A stretch of DNA of 64,000 nt, from positions 744,001 through 808,000 of the forward strand of contig NZ_OY762269.1 in assembly GCF_963665245.1 (NCBI RefSeq), read 5' to 3'. The stretch is from an uncultured Paludibaculum sp. (GTDB lineage Bacteria > Acidobacteriota > Terriglobia > Bryobacterales > Bryobacteraceae). Under the pieces are notes generated by a model. It saw only the letters and a list, made by a program, of their open reading frames with translations. It did not search any database and was not told the origin of the DNA. Position numbers and translations under genes: made by a program. Shown here one piece after another: positions 18,387 to 26,610 of the stretch (position 1 is its first letter; the number at the start of each line of letters is the position of its first letter).

Positions 18387-18441
18387 AGCACCCCGGTGAG
18401 GTGGTGCTATGCAAACCTCAAAGCCCACTCCTGGTGAGGAG
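18387..18441 (-). promoter_or_regulatory. Paired hairpins in the leader of receptor gene 1
   Basis: Read on the minus strand, two short hairpins lie 23-77 bases before the receptor start. The first has arms CTCCT and AGGAG around loop CACC (18428-18441). The second has arms AGCACC and GGTGCT around a 10-base loop (18387-18408). Both contain CCTCACC followed by A or G and then GG. A repeated loop motif in a leader suggests an RNA-binding or structural signal, but I match it to no known riboswitch. Confidence 0.3.
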
Positions 18442-19104
18442 GATTTTGCAAGAGTAAAGGACGCTCCGCTGGCGTGTCAACGAGAAGTTACAACTGGAAC
18501 ATACGCCATGTTGCCTATCGCCAAACAGCGCATTAACACAGCGTTACCGCCTAGCCTCGGCTCCAACTCCGCTCACTTGGCGGCCGTCCACTGTTGGTTT
18601 TTTCCGCAAGTTCAGTCCAAATGACGCCAATCATTAGGCTTCACGGCCACCTCCGCTCGAGTGCGTTTTGGGTCGAAAGTGCCCGGCCATGCGGTGTGTG
18701 GGCTCCTCCGTAGAATTGACAGGACTTCATGTAAACGATCCTCAATAATCTGCACATTCGTAATGATTGCGAATAGCATCGAAAGATAGTTATTTGTGTA
18801 AACGGACTCTCCAGGCGAGTCTCCTCGGGCTGTCCGGGGCGTTGCGTCGCCGTCAGCGCCTCAGGCTCGGTTGCAAGTGGCAGAGATTCAGGTGCTTAGA
18901 TCTCATTTCAAAGCTGGGTACCCTGTTGGATTTCGTCTCTCCGGTTCGTTGGACAGACGAAGCCAGGGCGAAGAAACTACAGAACTGGAGACGTGTTGTT
19001 TACACATATGTCGTTACACTTGCAACGCATCTGACTCGCGCGCGTAAGAGGCGTCAGGGGGTCCTCTCGCCATGAGAATATCAGGTCCACGTATGCTCAA
19101 TTCG
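18442..19104. other. Non-coding spacer between two divergent receptor genes
   Basis: This stretch is richer in A/T than the genes, and no open frame in it has a ribosome site or recognisable motif. The longest frame (18767-19075, plus strand) is basic and featureless, and I do not accept it. The stretch must hold the promoter of receptor 1, but no clear hexamer pair was found for it. Confidence 0.5.
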
Positions 19105-19135
19105 TTGACAGAATTAGCACTCGTGATGTTACAAT
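19105..19135 (+). promoter_or_regulatory. Candidate sigma-70 promoter of receptor gene 2
   Basis: TTGACA at 19105-19110 and TACAAT at 19130-19135 are separated by 19 bases, or TTACAA at 18 bases. A start here would give a 5' leader of about 325 bases before the receptor GTG at 19469, unusually long. The spacing is at the loose end of the accepted range, so this is a candidate only. Confidence 0.35.
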
Positions 19136-19468
19136 CACGACATTGACGTGTGATCTCTGTTTTGGGAGTTTAGGAGTGCTTTGGATGAAAGCTTCGATGG
19201 AGGGTCTACCCACCGTCCGGCGAAGCCCTAAGTCGAGTTGGAGCAACTCCTGCGACAAGGTTGCAGGAGGCCAATCGTACCAACTACGATTGCGCCAGAC
19301 TGAAGCCGTTACCGCCACCCTGCCCCAACTGCAAAGCAAATCTCCTTGTCCAGACCGGACACCTCCACCGGAGTCCCACCGTCTCGTTCCAGGCCCACGT
19401 TGGTTTTTGGACTCGGCGGGGTGAAATCGTTCGGGAGTAGCCAATCAACCTAATTTTGGGAGGTTTCA

Positions 19469-22400
19469 GTGTTAAGTTATCTAAACAAATGCTTCAGGGG
19501 CTCAACAGGCCTCGCAGTCGTGTGCCTGGCATTAGTTACCTTACTAGCCGGCATAGCGATCGGTCAGGAGACAACGGGTAGCATTTCCGGTCAAGTGACC
19601 GATGCTTCCGGTGCGGCAATTCCGAATGCGAAGGTTGACGTCACGGGGGGCTCGCTGCCTCAGCCGATTACCGTCACATCGGACGCCACCGGTCTGTTCC
19701 AGCTCAGCAACGTTCCGGCCGGCGTCTACACAGTAAACGCCACGGCTCAAGGTTTCTCGATGGTCAAGAAGACGTCGGTGCCAGTGAATCTCGGCCGCGC
19801 CACTCGCGTCGATTTCAAGATGGAAGTCGGTCAGGTCACCGAAAGCGTCGTCATCAACGCTGACGTGGTGATGGTCGACACCTCTTCTAGTTCTTCGGCC
19901 ATCAACGTTGACAAAACGTTCTTTGACCTCATCCCCAAAGGTCGCAGCTTCTACGACCTTGTGAATCTCGCCCCCGGCGCGCGCGACGAAGGCAAGGCGG
20001 GCGGATACCAGGTGGACGGCGCTTCCGGTTCGGAAAACACCTTCTACCTCGACGGTATGGAAGTGACCAACGTCCAGACTGGCGTCCTCAGCAGCCAGAA
20101 CAAGATCCCAGTGGAAATGGTCCAGCAGGTTCAGGTCAAGAATGGCGTCATGGAGGCCCAGTACGGCGGCGCGATGGGCGGTGTTGTGAACGCCGTTGTC
20201 CGCAGCGGCTCCAATGATTTCCACGGTCAGGTCGGCTTCTATTACAACAACGACAGCATGTCGGCCCGCCTTCGTCCAACCCTGGAAATGGATCCCTTTG
20301 ACGCGTCACGCCAGAAGATCCGCTATTTCCAGAACTCGCTGGATGACTTCAGCACGTGGAACCCGGTGTTCTCGGTAGGTGGCCCCATGATCAAGAACAA
20401 GCTGTTCTTCTTCAGTGGCTACATGCCGACCACGACCACCACCAATCGCACAGTCACGTTCAATTCGAACAATCAGACCTCCACCTTCACCAACAAAGCT
20501 CGGCAACACTACCTCAGCAATAAGGTGGATTACGTGCCCTTCAGCAAGCTTCGCATGAATGCCAGCTGGATCTGGAATCCGACCTACAACCGTGGCAACC
20601 TGCCAGCGCGCCAGGGGACCGATGATCCCAACCGGAACTGGGCTGGATTGGGCGACTATACAGCCGGCAACATCATCTCCGGTCAGGTCGACTATCTCGC
20701 AACCAGCAAGCTGATCATCAGTTTCCGAGGCGGATACAGTTACTACAACAACACCAATCGATACGCCCTCTCGGATACAACCTACATCTATAGCACAGCG
20801 AACACGATGTTCAGCGGGCTTCCGTCGAACCTGACTGTGACCTCTTTGGGATGGGTCCAGCAGGGAACCCCACGGCAGGATTACAACATCTACAAGAGGG
20901 TGAATCTCAACGCCGACGCCAGCTATATGGGCAACTGGAAGGGCCAGCACAATATCAAGTTTGGCTGGCAGACCAACCGCCTCTCCAACTCCGTCGCCAA
21001 TCTCTCCTACCCGGCCGGCTACTACCGCTTCTATTGGGACCAAGCCTATAGCTGCGTGACGACCCAGTGCACCGGGCAGCAGCGCGGTACCTACGGCTAC
21101 TATCGCTGGTACACCTACGGTGATAATGGCGACGCCTCCAGCGACAACCAGGGGCTCTTCGTACAGGACAACTGGCGCGTCAACAAGCACTTGACCTTGA
21201 ACTTGGGTCTGCGCATGGAGCGTGAGTTCCTGCCCAGCTTCGCCAAGCTTGGCCTTGCTGCCGCTCCTCCCATTGAGTTCAACTGGGGCAAGAAGATCAG
21301 CCCGCGCGTCGGCGGCGCGTGGGATCCCAAGGGCGACGGCAAGATGCGCCTCTACGCTTCGTTTGGCTACTTTTACGACGTGATGAAGTACGAGATGCCG
21401 CGCGGTTCCTTCGGTGGCGCCCTCTACGTCACAAATTTCTACACCATTGACGATCCGCAGGTTTTCAATCAGTTGAAGACTTACGGCTATCCCAAAGACC
21501 CGTCGAAACTACCTGGCCGTTTCCTGGAGAGCGTCGACTGGCGCATTCCGTCCAACGACCCGCAGTCCTGCGAGAAACAGGGCCTGTCCTGCACGGGCAT
21601 GACAATTGACAAAGACCTGAAGCCCATGAAGCAACGCATGCTAGACATTGGGTACGACTACAGCTTCAGCTCGACACTCGTTGGGTCGGCGCGCTACACG
21701 AACCGCCGCCTCATTCGCACCATTGAAGACGTCGGGACTCTCGGCGCCGGCGGCGAAGTGTACTACATTGCCAATCCGGGTTATGGCCTCACCGTCGACC
21801 CCAATACCTGGGAGGCTGGTTTCCCGGTCACGCCCAAAGCGATTCGCAACTATGACGCCCTGGAGTTCCGCATCGACAAGCGCTTTGCGAAGAACTACCA
21901 GTTTGCCGCCAGCTATACCTGGTCGCGCTCTTACGGGAACTACTCCGGCCTGGCGAGTTCTGACGAGCCCGACACGAGCGGCGTGGGCCGGACAGCCCCG
22001 AACGTGAACCGCTACTTCGACCTTCCCTGGATTGGCTACACGGAGCAGGGCACGATGGCGGAAGGCCGTCTCGCGACCGACCGTCCGCATACCTTCAAGT
22101 TCTTTGGCGGCTATACCCTGAAGAGCCTGCTGGGCAACACCACGATTTCGCCCAACATCCAGCTGTACTCCGGCGTCCCGCTTACTTCGCAAATCAACGC
22201 GATCTCTACGGTTCCGGTTTACCCCTATGGCCGTGGCGACCTCGGGCGCACGCCCGTATTCTACAACTTTGACATGAATTTGATGCACGACTTCGCTCCC
22301 TTCAAGAGTCATGAAGCCATGCGCTTGCGCTTCGAATTCACGGTGTTCAACTTGTTCAACAGCAGCATTGTGACCAACAAGTACACCGACATGCTGCACG

Positions 22401-22567
22401 ACGATTACGGGCAGCTCCAGTTTGCTCATGACGCCGATATCTTTAAGGGGTTCAATACCCTCCAGTTGATGAAGGCGCAGAATCGGCTCCTGGACCCGCA
22501 GTACAATCTGGCCAGCAACTTCCAGGGCCCCCGTACCGCTCGTCTCCAGTTGTCGTTCTTCTTCTAG
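19469..22567 (+). CDS. Oar-like TonB-dependent receptor 2
   Basis: This 1032-residue receptor opens with a GTG (19469) preceded by TTTGGGAGG at a spacing of 5. It has a signal peptide, then the carboxypeptidase-regulatory domain (TTGSISGQVTDASGAAIPNA; LSNVPAGVYTVNATAQGFS). The plug reads FDLIPKGRSFYDLVNLAPGA, VDGASGSENTFYLDGMEVTN, VEMVQQVQVKNGVMEAQYGG and VNAVVRSGSNDFHGQVGFY. The barrel ends in the aromatic tail RTARLQLSFFF. It lies divergent from receptor 1, and the plug wording of the two is close, so they are likely paralogues. The substrate is unknown. Downstream there is a very strong hairpin and then the stub of a further receptor on the opposite strand. Confidence 0.93.
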   Translation: MLSYLNKCFRGSTGLAVVCLALVTLLAGIAIGQETTGSISGQVTDASGAAIPNAKVDVTGGSLPQPITVTSDATGLFQLSNVPAGVYTVNATAQGFSMVKKTSVPVNLGRATRVDFKMEVGQVTESVVINADVVMVDTSSSSSAINVDKTFFDLIPKGRSFYDLVNLAPGARDEGKAGGYQVDGASGSENTFYLDGMEVTNVQTGVLSSQNKIPVEMVQQVQVKNGVMEAQYGGAMGGVVNAVVRSGSNDFHGQVGFYYNNDSMSARLRPTLEMDPFDASRQKIRYFQNSLDDFSTWNPVFSVGGPMIKNKLFFFSGYMPTTTTTNRTVTFNSNNQTSTFTNKARQHYLSNKVDYVPFSKLRMNASWIWNPTYNRGNLPARQGTDDPNRNWAGLGDYTAGNIISGQVDYLATSKLIISFRGGYSYYNNTNRYALSDTTYIYSTANTMFSGLPSNLTVTSLGWVQQGTPRQDYNIYKRVNLNADASYMGNWKGQHNIKFGWQTNRLSNSVANLSYPAGYYRFYWDQAYSCVTTQCTGQQRGTYGYYRWYTYGDNGDASSDNQGLFVQDNWRVNKHLTLNLGLRMEREFLPSFAKLGLAAAPPIEFNWGKKISPRVGGAWDPKGDGKMRLYASFGYFYDVMKYEMPRGSFGGALYVTNFYTIDDPQVFNQLKTYGYPKDPSKLPGRFLESVDWRIPSNDPQSCEKQGLSCTGMTIDKDLKPMKQRMLDIGYDYSFSSTLVGSARYTNRRLIRTIEDVGTLGAGGEVYYIANPGYGLTVDPNTWEAGFPVTPKAIRNYDALEFRIDKRFAKNYQFAASYTWSRSYGNYSGLASSDEPDTSGVGRTAPNVNRYFDLPWIGYTEQGTMAEGRLATDRPHTFKFFGGYTLKSLLGNTTISPNIQLYSGVPLTSQINAISTVPVYPYGRGDLGRTPVFYNFDMNLMHDFAPFKSHEAMRLRFEFTVFNLFNSSIVTNKYTDMLHDDYGQLQFAHDADIFKGFNTLQLMKAQNRLLDPQYNLASNFQGPRTARLQLSFFF

Positions 22568-22597
22568 AACGAACACGTCAACTTAGTCCTCGACCAC

Positions 22598-22625
22598 AAA
22601 GGCGGCGCCCACCGGCGCCGCCTTT
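22598..22625. terminator. Bidirectional terminator after receptor 2
   Basis: A perfect 12-base inverted repeat has arms 22598-22609 and 22614-22625 around loop CACC. AAA opens the left arm and TTT closes the right arm. It lies between the receptor 2 stop and the end of the convergent receptor stub and would serve both. Confidence 0.85.
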
Positions 22626-22645
22626 GCCTTTGGTCCTCCCACTCC

Positions 22646-22870
22646 TCAGAACGTAAACCGGAGTGTCAATCGCATACTCCGCGGATTCTGGCGTCCATAC
22701 GGCATTCCATACAGGCTGTTCAGCGTCCGCGATTGCGAGTTCGCCGCCCCGATGTAGTCGTACCCCTTCGACATCAGAGCACCGTAGTCAAACCCCGACT
22801 GAGCCTCCGGCGTCGATGTACGGTTTGTCCCCGCTGTTCCGTACCTCGCCGTACCCCGCCGGGTTAGCCC
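22646..22870 (-). pseudogene. C-terminal stub of a TonB-dependent receptor
   Basis: On the minus strand, a frame ending at a TGA at 22646-22648 reads SGFDYGALMSKGYDYIGAAN, then SQSRTLNSLYGMPYGRQNPR and SMRLTLRFTF. This is the typical end of an Oar-like barrel: the LYGMPYGRQNPRSMRL stretch and an alternating aromatic C-terminus. No start, plug or N-terminal domain exists upstream, where the sequence dissolves into a stretch carrying a mini IS21 element. It is therefore the remnant of a fifth receptor. The deletion endpoint lies near 22870, about 90 bases from the mini-element. Confidence 0.75.
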
Positions 22871-22959
22871 AATCCTGTTTACCTACCAATCGCTACGCGC
22901 ACGTAGAAACCCGTGCGGCGTGTCGGGTTTCGCCCGTGTGGACGGAAGGTGACGGGCGA

Positions 22960-23004
22960 CAATTAGTTAGGACGCACGGCGGGCGTAATAGTTGACGCCA
23001 GACA
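22960..23004. mobile_element. Miniature 45-bp element made of the two ends of the IS21-family IS
   Basis: The left half (TGACGGGCGACAATTAG, 22960-22976) is identical to the first 17 bases of the IS21-family element at 60570. The right half (AATAGTTGACGCCAGACA, 22987-23004) is identical to the last 18 bases of that element, ending at 63237. The insert begins TG and ends CA and is flanked by GAAGG on both sides (22955-22959 and 23005-23009), a perfect 5-base target duplication. It therefore transposed as a unit, or the full element at this site lost its entire interior. The inner copies of the end repeats are absent. Confidence 0.8.
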
Positions 23005-23009
23005 GAAGG

Positions 23010-23450
23010 GCTAACCGCTACTGACTCTCCGTTTCACTCCCCAAGAATCTCTCCGAGAATCGCCTTATGTGAGGCTTGCCTCCGCCAACGAGAGGACGGT
23101 GGCAAAGCCAGTAAGTCGTCGGCGGACCGTGAGCGTCTGGGCCGGCCGTTCAACGTCCATGCGGACATGAGGGGGCAATCCCCGATGTTGCGCGACGTGC
23201 TGTCGGGGGTAAAACTGCAGCCTCGGCGGGTCAAGCTCCGTAGCGGTCGCCATCGGTTCGCGGTGCGTGGTTTGGTGTCGGCCAAGGGCCACCAGTGTTC
23301 CACTCCTCGGCACTTGGTAAGGAGTCCCGCATGGCCCTGCGGGCCGCCAAAGTGGATGAAGCCGCGTTACGAACCCCAACCGTAAGGGAGGGGTCTCCGC
23401 CCGCTGCGAACCGCGCACGTCAGTAAGCGGGTACCAGTTCCGAACGCGTC
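23010..23450. other. Unassigned sequence right of the mini-element
   Basis: I find no gene here. Two overlapping minus-strand frames (23034-23303 and 23065-23418) are arginine- and proline-rich and lack ribosome sites or motifs. I checked for a group II intron domain V pattern and did not find one. Together with the receptor stub and the mini-element, this looks like decayed, rearranged DNA. Confidence 0.45.
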
Positions 23451-23451
23451 T

Positions 23452-23721
23452 TCAACGGAGGGGGCATTGCTCTGAGCCCTTGATGTGCGAGTATTCATTC
23501 CAGAGGCCACCGGGACCATCAAGCCTGGAAGCATCCCACTGGACGTCACAGGTGATGACAAGGCAGGGACCACGGAACGGAAAACTCTCCGCCCGTTCTG
23601 AGCTGAGCGGTTTCTGAATCTGGTAGAGTGTCTCAGAAATATCTTTACAACGACCGATCTTCTCCAGGATCTGGGACACGCTTGTCCCTACTCTCATCAG
23701 AATCCCAGCAGCTCCGAGCAT
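23452..23721 (-). CDS. Possible small protein of 89 residues
   Basis: This frame begins MLGAAGILMRVGTSVSQILE, with AGGAG placed five bases before its ATG at 23719-23721, better than chance for this region. Residues 8-40 could form an amphipathic helix. I know no relative. The C-terminal half is irregular and reaches into unassigned DNA, so the frame may be a fragment of a longer lost gene. Moderate to low confidence. Confidence 0.35.
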   Translation of the reverse strand: MLGAAGILMRVGTSVSQILEKIGRCKDISETLYQIQKPLSSERAESFPFRGPCLVITCDVQWDASRLDGPGGLWNEYSHIKGSEQCPLR

Positions 23722-23965
23722 CGTTCTCCTGAACGTTACCCCCCCTCAAACCTCCCGGAATCGCCCGGAGGAGAGTCCCTCCCGACGTTCCGATGGGAGC
23801 CCGGCCCCGGGAACTTTACCCACCCAGTTCCCCACTTCTCCCTCAATTGCAGCATTAATAATTATTCATTCACAGCCGCTCCAACTATTTATTTCCTTTT
23901 TTTTCAACACGCCTTGCTCCAAATCCCCCAATACCCCTTGACCCCACCAGCTACAGTGGAATCGC

Positions 23966-23989
23966 GCCGGCTTCATGCCGGCCTTTTTC
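23966..23989 (+). terminator. Hairpin with T-run just before the next gene
   Basis: GCCGGC, a five-base loop and GCCGGC are followed by CTTTTT, an intrinsic-terminator shape on the plus strand. It lies only about 20 bases before the ATG at 24011 and upstream of its ribosome site. Either it insulates that gene from upstream transcription, or it attenuates the gene's own transcript. Confidence 0.6.
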
Positions 23990-24010
23990 ATTTACAAGGA
24001 GATTGACATC

Positions 24011-24718
24011 ATGGCTACCGCAGCTCAGATCACCGCCAACCAGGCCAACGCCAAACGGTCCACTGGCCCCGTTTCTGTCGAGGGCAAGGCCCGCGCCGCC
24101 CAGAACGCTCGCAATCACGGCTTCTCCGCCCGTACCCTCAACATCTCCGACGAGGAACGCGCCGAGTTCGAAGCCCTCCAATCCGCCCTGCGCCTCAAGA
24201 CCCGGCCCGCGGACTGCCTGGAAGAGGAGATCTTCCACCGCATCCTCACGCACACCTGGAACCTCCGCCGCATCGAAACCTTCGAGTGCCTCATCCTCGC
24301 CGAAACGGACCCATTGGCCGAAACCGACACCAACGCGGCCAAACTCGAACGCTACGCCCGCTACCGCCGCGACCTCGAGCGCGGCCTCTATCGCGCCATC
24401 AAGGAACTCAGCAAGCTCCAAACGGAACGCGCCGCCCTTGAGCAACAGCACCCCGACGTCGTCGAAGCCATCCGGGAACATGTCCCCTTGGCCGAAATCA
24501 CGCGCCTGACGAAAAACACCGAGGAACTCTTCTTCTACGAAGGCTATGGCCGCCCGCGCAAAGCGCTCGAACACCTGACCACCGGAATCGATTCCGACCA
24601 CGAAGACAACCAGGACCCGCTCGTCGGTCTCCAACCGGTTCGCGTTCCGCGAAACGAAGCCAATCCCGCCGGCGAAGACGGCCTACCCTTCCTGAGCTAC
24701 AACGTCTCCGGCATCTGA
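24011..24718 (+). CDS. Conserved protein with N-terminal 'ANQANAKRSTGP' motif, unknown function
   Basis: This encodes 235 residues from MATAAQITANQANAKRSTGP. The ATG at 24011 is preceded by AAGGAG at a spacing of 8. The first 45 residues (ANQANAKRSTGP, then EGKARAAQNARNHGFSART) match a short motif that I recall from many uncharacterised proteins in Acidobacteria and Planctomycetes. The remainder is charged and helical, and a coiled coil is likely at about residues 115-165 (RYRRDLERGLYRAIKELSKL). There is no signal peptide or membrane helix, so it is cytoplasmic. No function is known to me. Confidence 0.75.
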   Translation: MATAAQITANQANAKRSTGPVSVEGKARAAQNARNHGFSARTLNISDEERAEFEALQSALRLKTRPADCLEEEIFHRILTHTWNLRRIETFECLILAETDPLAETDTNAAKLERYARYRRDLERGLYRAIKELSKLQTERAALEQQHPDVVEAIREHVPLAEITRLTKNTEELFFYEGYGRPRKALEHLTTGIDSDHEDNQDPLVGLQPVRVPRNEANPAGEDGLPFLSYNVSGI

Positions 24719-25172
24719 ACGCCTCGTCCGGGAGAAGTGGCCACGCATTGACGAAACGAAGCCGCTGACGAGTCCCGCCGCCAGTCGCACCCCCAGCCGG
24801 AGTCCGCTCCGGCCATGCTCTTTGACATTTGCATGTTGTATAGACCGCAGAGAGCTCGGGTTCCGCAATCCCGGTCTCCGGCGTTGAATCGTCTCAGGCA
24901 AAGTCTCCGCCTGCCTGTCTCTCCATGGAGCGACGAATCAAACCCAAAGTCGGACCCCTCCGGCAGACATCCGGAGTGGAGCGGCGACCACCAGAGTGTC
25001 GCCGCTCCGTAGCGGTGGGGCACCAGTGATCCGATCCCGGCGTGCCGCCGAAACGAAGCCATCGCCTCCAGACGAATCGGACGCCCGGAGAAGATTTCTG
25101 CGGCGCGCTGCGGATCCAACTGCTGCAGTTGGTTAGCGAGATACAATTCTGCACTCTGCCCACATCGGGGTC
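24719..25172. other. Spacer with a perfect hairpin, no clear gene
   Basis: No open frame here is convincing. A minus-strand frame (24697-25146, TTG start) has one protein-like stretch (YLANQLQQLDPQRAAEIFSG) that decays into unlikely sequence, so it may be a gene remnant. A hairpin with a perfect 9-base stem (24979-24987 with 24999-25007, 11-base loop) has no T-run. The region separates two convergent transcription units. Confidence 0.4.
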
Positions 25173-25583
25173 TCAGTCCGGCTCGTTCCCGTCCTCCACG
25201 TAGGCGTCCACTTCAATCTCGACCAACAGCCGCGAATCCACCAGACTGCTGATCTGCACCATCGTTGCGGCCGGACGTACATGCCCTACCGCCTCGAAGT
25301 GGGCCCGCCCCACCCCCTCCTGATGTGCCAGATGCGTGATGAACATCCGCGTCCGCACGACGTCATCCAGGCTTGCGCCCGCCTGTCGCAGCGCCTTGCC
25401 GATCTTGGCGAAGACATACCGCGCCTGTTCGTACGCGTCACCTTCGCCGACAATCTCGCTCTGTTCGTCCACGGCCGTGGTCCCCGCCACCCAAACGTGC
25501 GGTCCCACGCGAACCGCTCGCGAGTATCCGACCACCGGCTCCCACTTCGCCCCTGATGAGAAGTTCTTCCGTGTCCTTGTCAT
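25173..25583 (-). CDS. RidA/YjgF-YER057c-UK114 family protein
   Basis: This encodes 136 residues from MTRTRKNFSSGAKWEPVVGY. The start is fixed by the ATGA overlap with the kinase gene upstream. The family pattern is SGAKWEPVVGYSRAVRVGPH then VWVAGTTAVD, with QARYVFAKIGKALRQAGASL and the closing arginine segment GHVRPAATMVQI (arginine binds the carboxylate in active members) and VEIEVDAYV. RidA proteins hydrolyse reactive enamines and imines formed by PLP enzymes. This variant belongs to the broader family and its substrate could differ. It is the second gene of a two-gene unit with the ROK kinase. Confidence 0.88.
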   Translation of the reverse strand: MTRTRKNFSSGAKWEPVVGYSRAVRVGPHVWVAGTTAVDEQSEIVGEGDAYEQARYVFAKIGKALRQAGASLDDVVRTRMFITHLAHQEGVGRAHFEAVGHVRPAATMVQISSLVDSRLLVEIEVDAYVEDGNEPD

Positions 25584-26425
25584 GCCGCCGCCTCCATCGC
25601 CAGAACAAACGCCCCGCTCAACCCTGGATACTCCAGCCCCGGCGGCACAATCGCAGGCAATGGCAGGTAGCCCTTGCAGAGCTCCTCCGCCCGGGTTCGC
25701 ACCGATGGAAAGAGATGCCGCTGGCTCATGACTCCGCCACCCAGCACGATCACCTGGGGCGACACCACGCACGCGAGATTCACGCACGCTTGCGCCAGAT
25801 AGTCCGCCTCCACCTTCCAACCGTCGTGTTCGGGAGGCAACTCGTGCGCCGGCACGCCCCAACGCTCATTCATCGCCGGGCCGCTTGCCAACCCTTCCAG
25901 GCAATCACCATGGAATGGACACACACCCGCGAAGTCCGCTCTCTCGCCCGCCGCCCGTCGCACCAGCAGGTGCCCCATCTCGGGATGCATCAGGCCGTGC
26001 ACAAGCTGGCCGCTGACCAAGGCTCCGCCGCCGATCCCAGTGCCCACGGTGATGTAGACCAGGTTCTCCATGCCCTTGCCCGCGCCACATCGGGCCTCGC
26101 CCAGCGCCGCACCGTTCACGTCCGTATCGAACCCGACGGGGACGTTCAGGGCGCGGCGCAAAGCATCGCGTAGCGGGAAGTTCTGCCACGCCAGCTTCGG
26201 AGTATTCGTAATGGCCCCGGTGGCAAAGTCGATAGGCCCAAATGTGGCCACCCCGACACCCTTCAGCGGCCCCCGCTCCTGAAAGTAGGCGACCACCTCC
26301 GCCATTGTCTCGACCGGGTTATTCGAAGTCGAAAACCGCCGCACATCGCGCGGCTGCAACGGATCATCGCCGACGGACACGACAAACTTGGTCCCGCCGG
26401 CCTCCAAGGCTCCGTACAAGCTCAT
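25580..26425 (-). CDS. ROK family sugar kinase, fructokinase-like
   Basis: This 281-residue cytoplasmic kinase has the ATP-binding opening LYGALEAGGTKFVVSVGDD, the catalytic aspartate segment VPVGFDTDVNGAALGEA, and the glycine run YITVGTGIGGGALVSGQ. The ROK zinc site follows as HPEMGHLLVRR then CPFHGDCLEGLASGPA (one His and spaced Cys). SPQVIVLGGGVMSQ closes the nucleotide pocket. The length and the wording are closest to bacterial ROK fructokinases (ScrK/GmuE type), so fructose or mannose is the likely substrate. The pairing with RidA is by a 4-base overlap. Confidence 0.88.
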   Translation of the reverse strand: MSLYGALEAGGTKFVVSVGDDPLQPRDVRRFSTSNNPVETMAEVVAYFQERGPLKGVGVATFGPIDFATGAITNTPKLAWQNFPLRDALRRALNVPVGFDTDVNGAALGEARCGAGKGMENLVYITVGTGIGGGALVSGQLVHGLMHPEMGHLLVRRAAGERADFAGVCPFHGDCLEGLASGPAMNERWGVPAHELPPEHDGWKVEADYLAQACVNLACVVSPQVIVLGGGVMSQRHLFPSVRTRAEELCKGYLPLPAIVPPGLEYPGLSGAFVLAMEAAA

Positions 26426-26453
26426 GCCTACAGTATGCCGTGTCTGTGTGAGT

Positions 26454-26600
26454 TCAGAACGTCGTACCGGCCTCGGCCAGCACGCGCGTCACCGCATTGC
26501 CGTTGCGCCGGATTTCCTCCCGCGCCATCTCCACGCTTCGTTGCCCTGCCGGAGCCCATGGCAGCAGCACCCGCCTGAACTGTGCCACCCACTCCGCCGA
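26454..26600 (-). pseudogene. Possible 3' remnant of a lost gene
   Basis: On the minus strand a clean frame of about 47 codons (EWVAQFRRVLLPWAPAGQRS, then VEMAREEIRRNGNAVTRVLA, then EAGTTF, stop at 26454) fills the gap between the ceramidase stop and the ROK start. An in-frame TGA lies directly before it, and there is no start codon. Its composition is protein-like, but I cannot name the parent family. It is probably the tail of a gene whose body was deleted. Confidence 0.35.
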
Positions 26601-26610
26601 TCCTCACCTA

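Noticed and set aside
18767..19075. Plus-strand open frame of 102 codons between two receptors
   Set aside because: It has no ribosome site, a basic composition without structure, and third-position use unlike the neighbouring genes.
23065..23440. Possible group II intron or maturase remnant
   Set aside because: I looked for the domain V hairpin and reverse-transcriptase motifs on both strands and found neither.
24822..24850. TTGACA followed by TATAGA as a promoter
   Set aside because: The boxes are only 11 bases apart, too close for a sigma-70 promoter, and no accepted gene follows.
24697..25146. Minus-strand open frame of 149 codons
   Set aside because: It needs a TTG start, has one plausible stretch and then decays. 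It is described in the spacer entry only.
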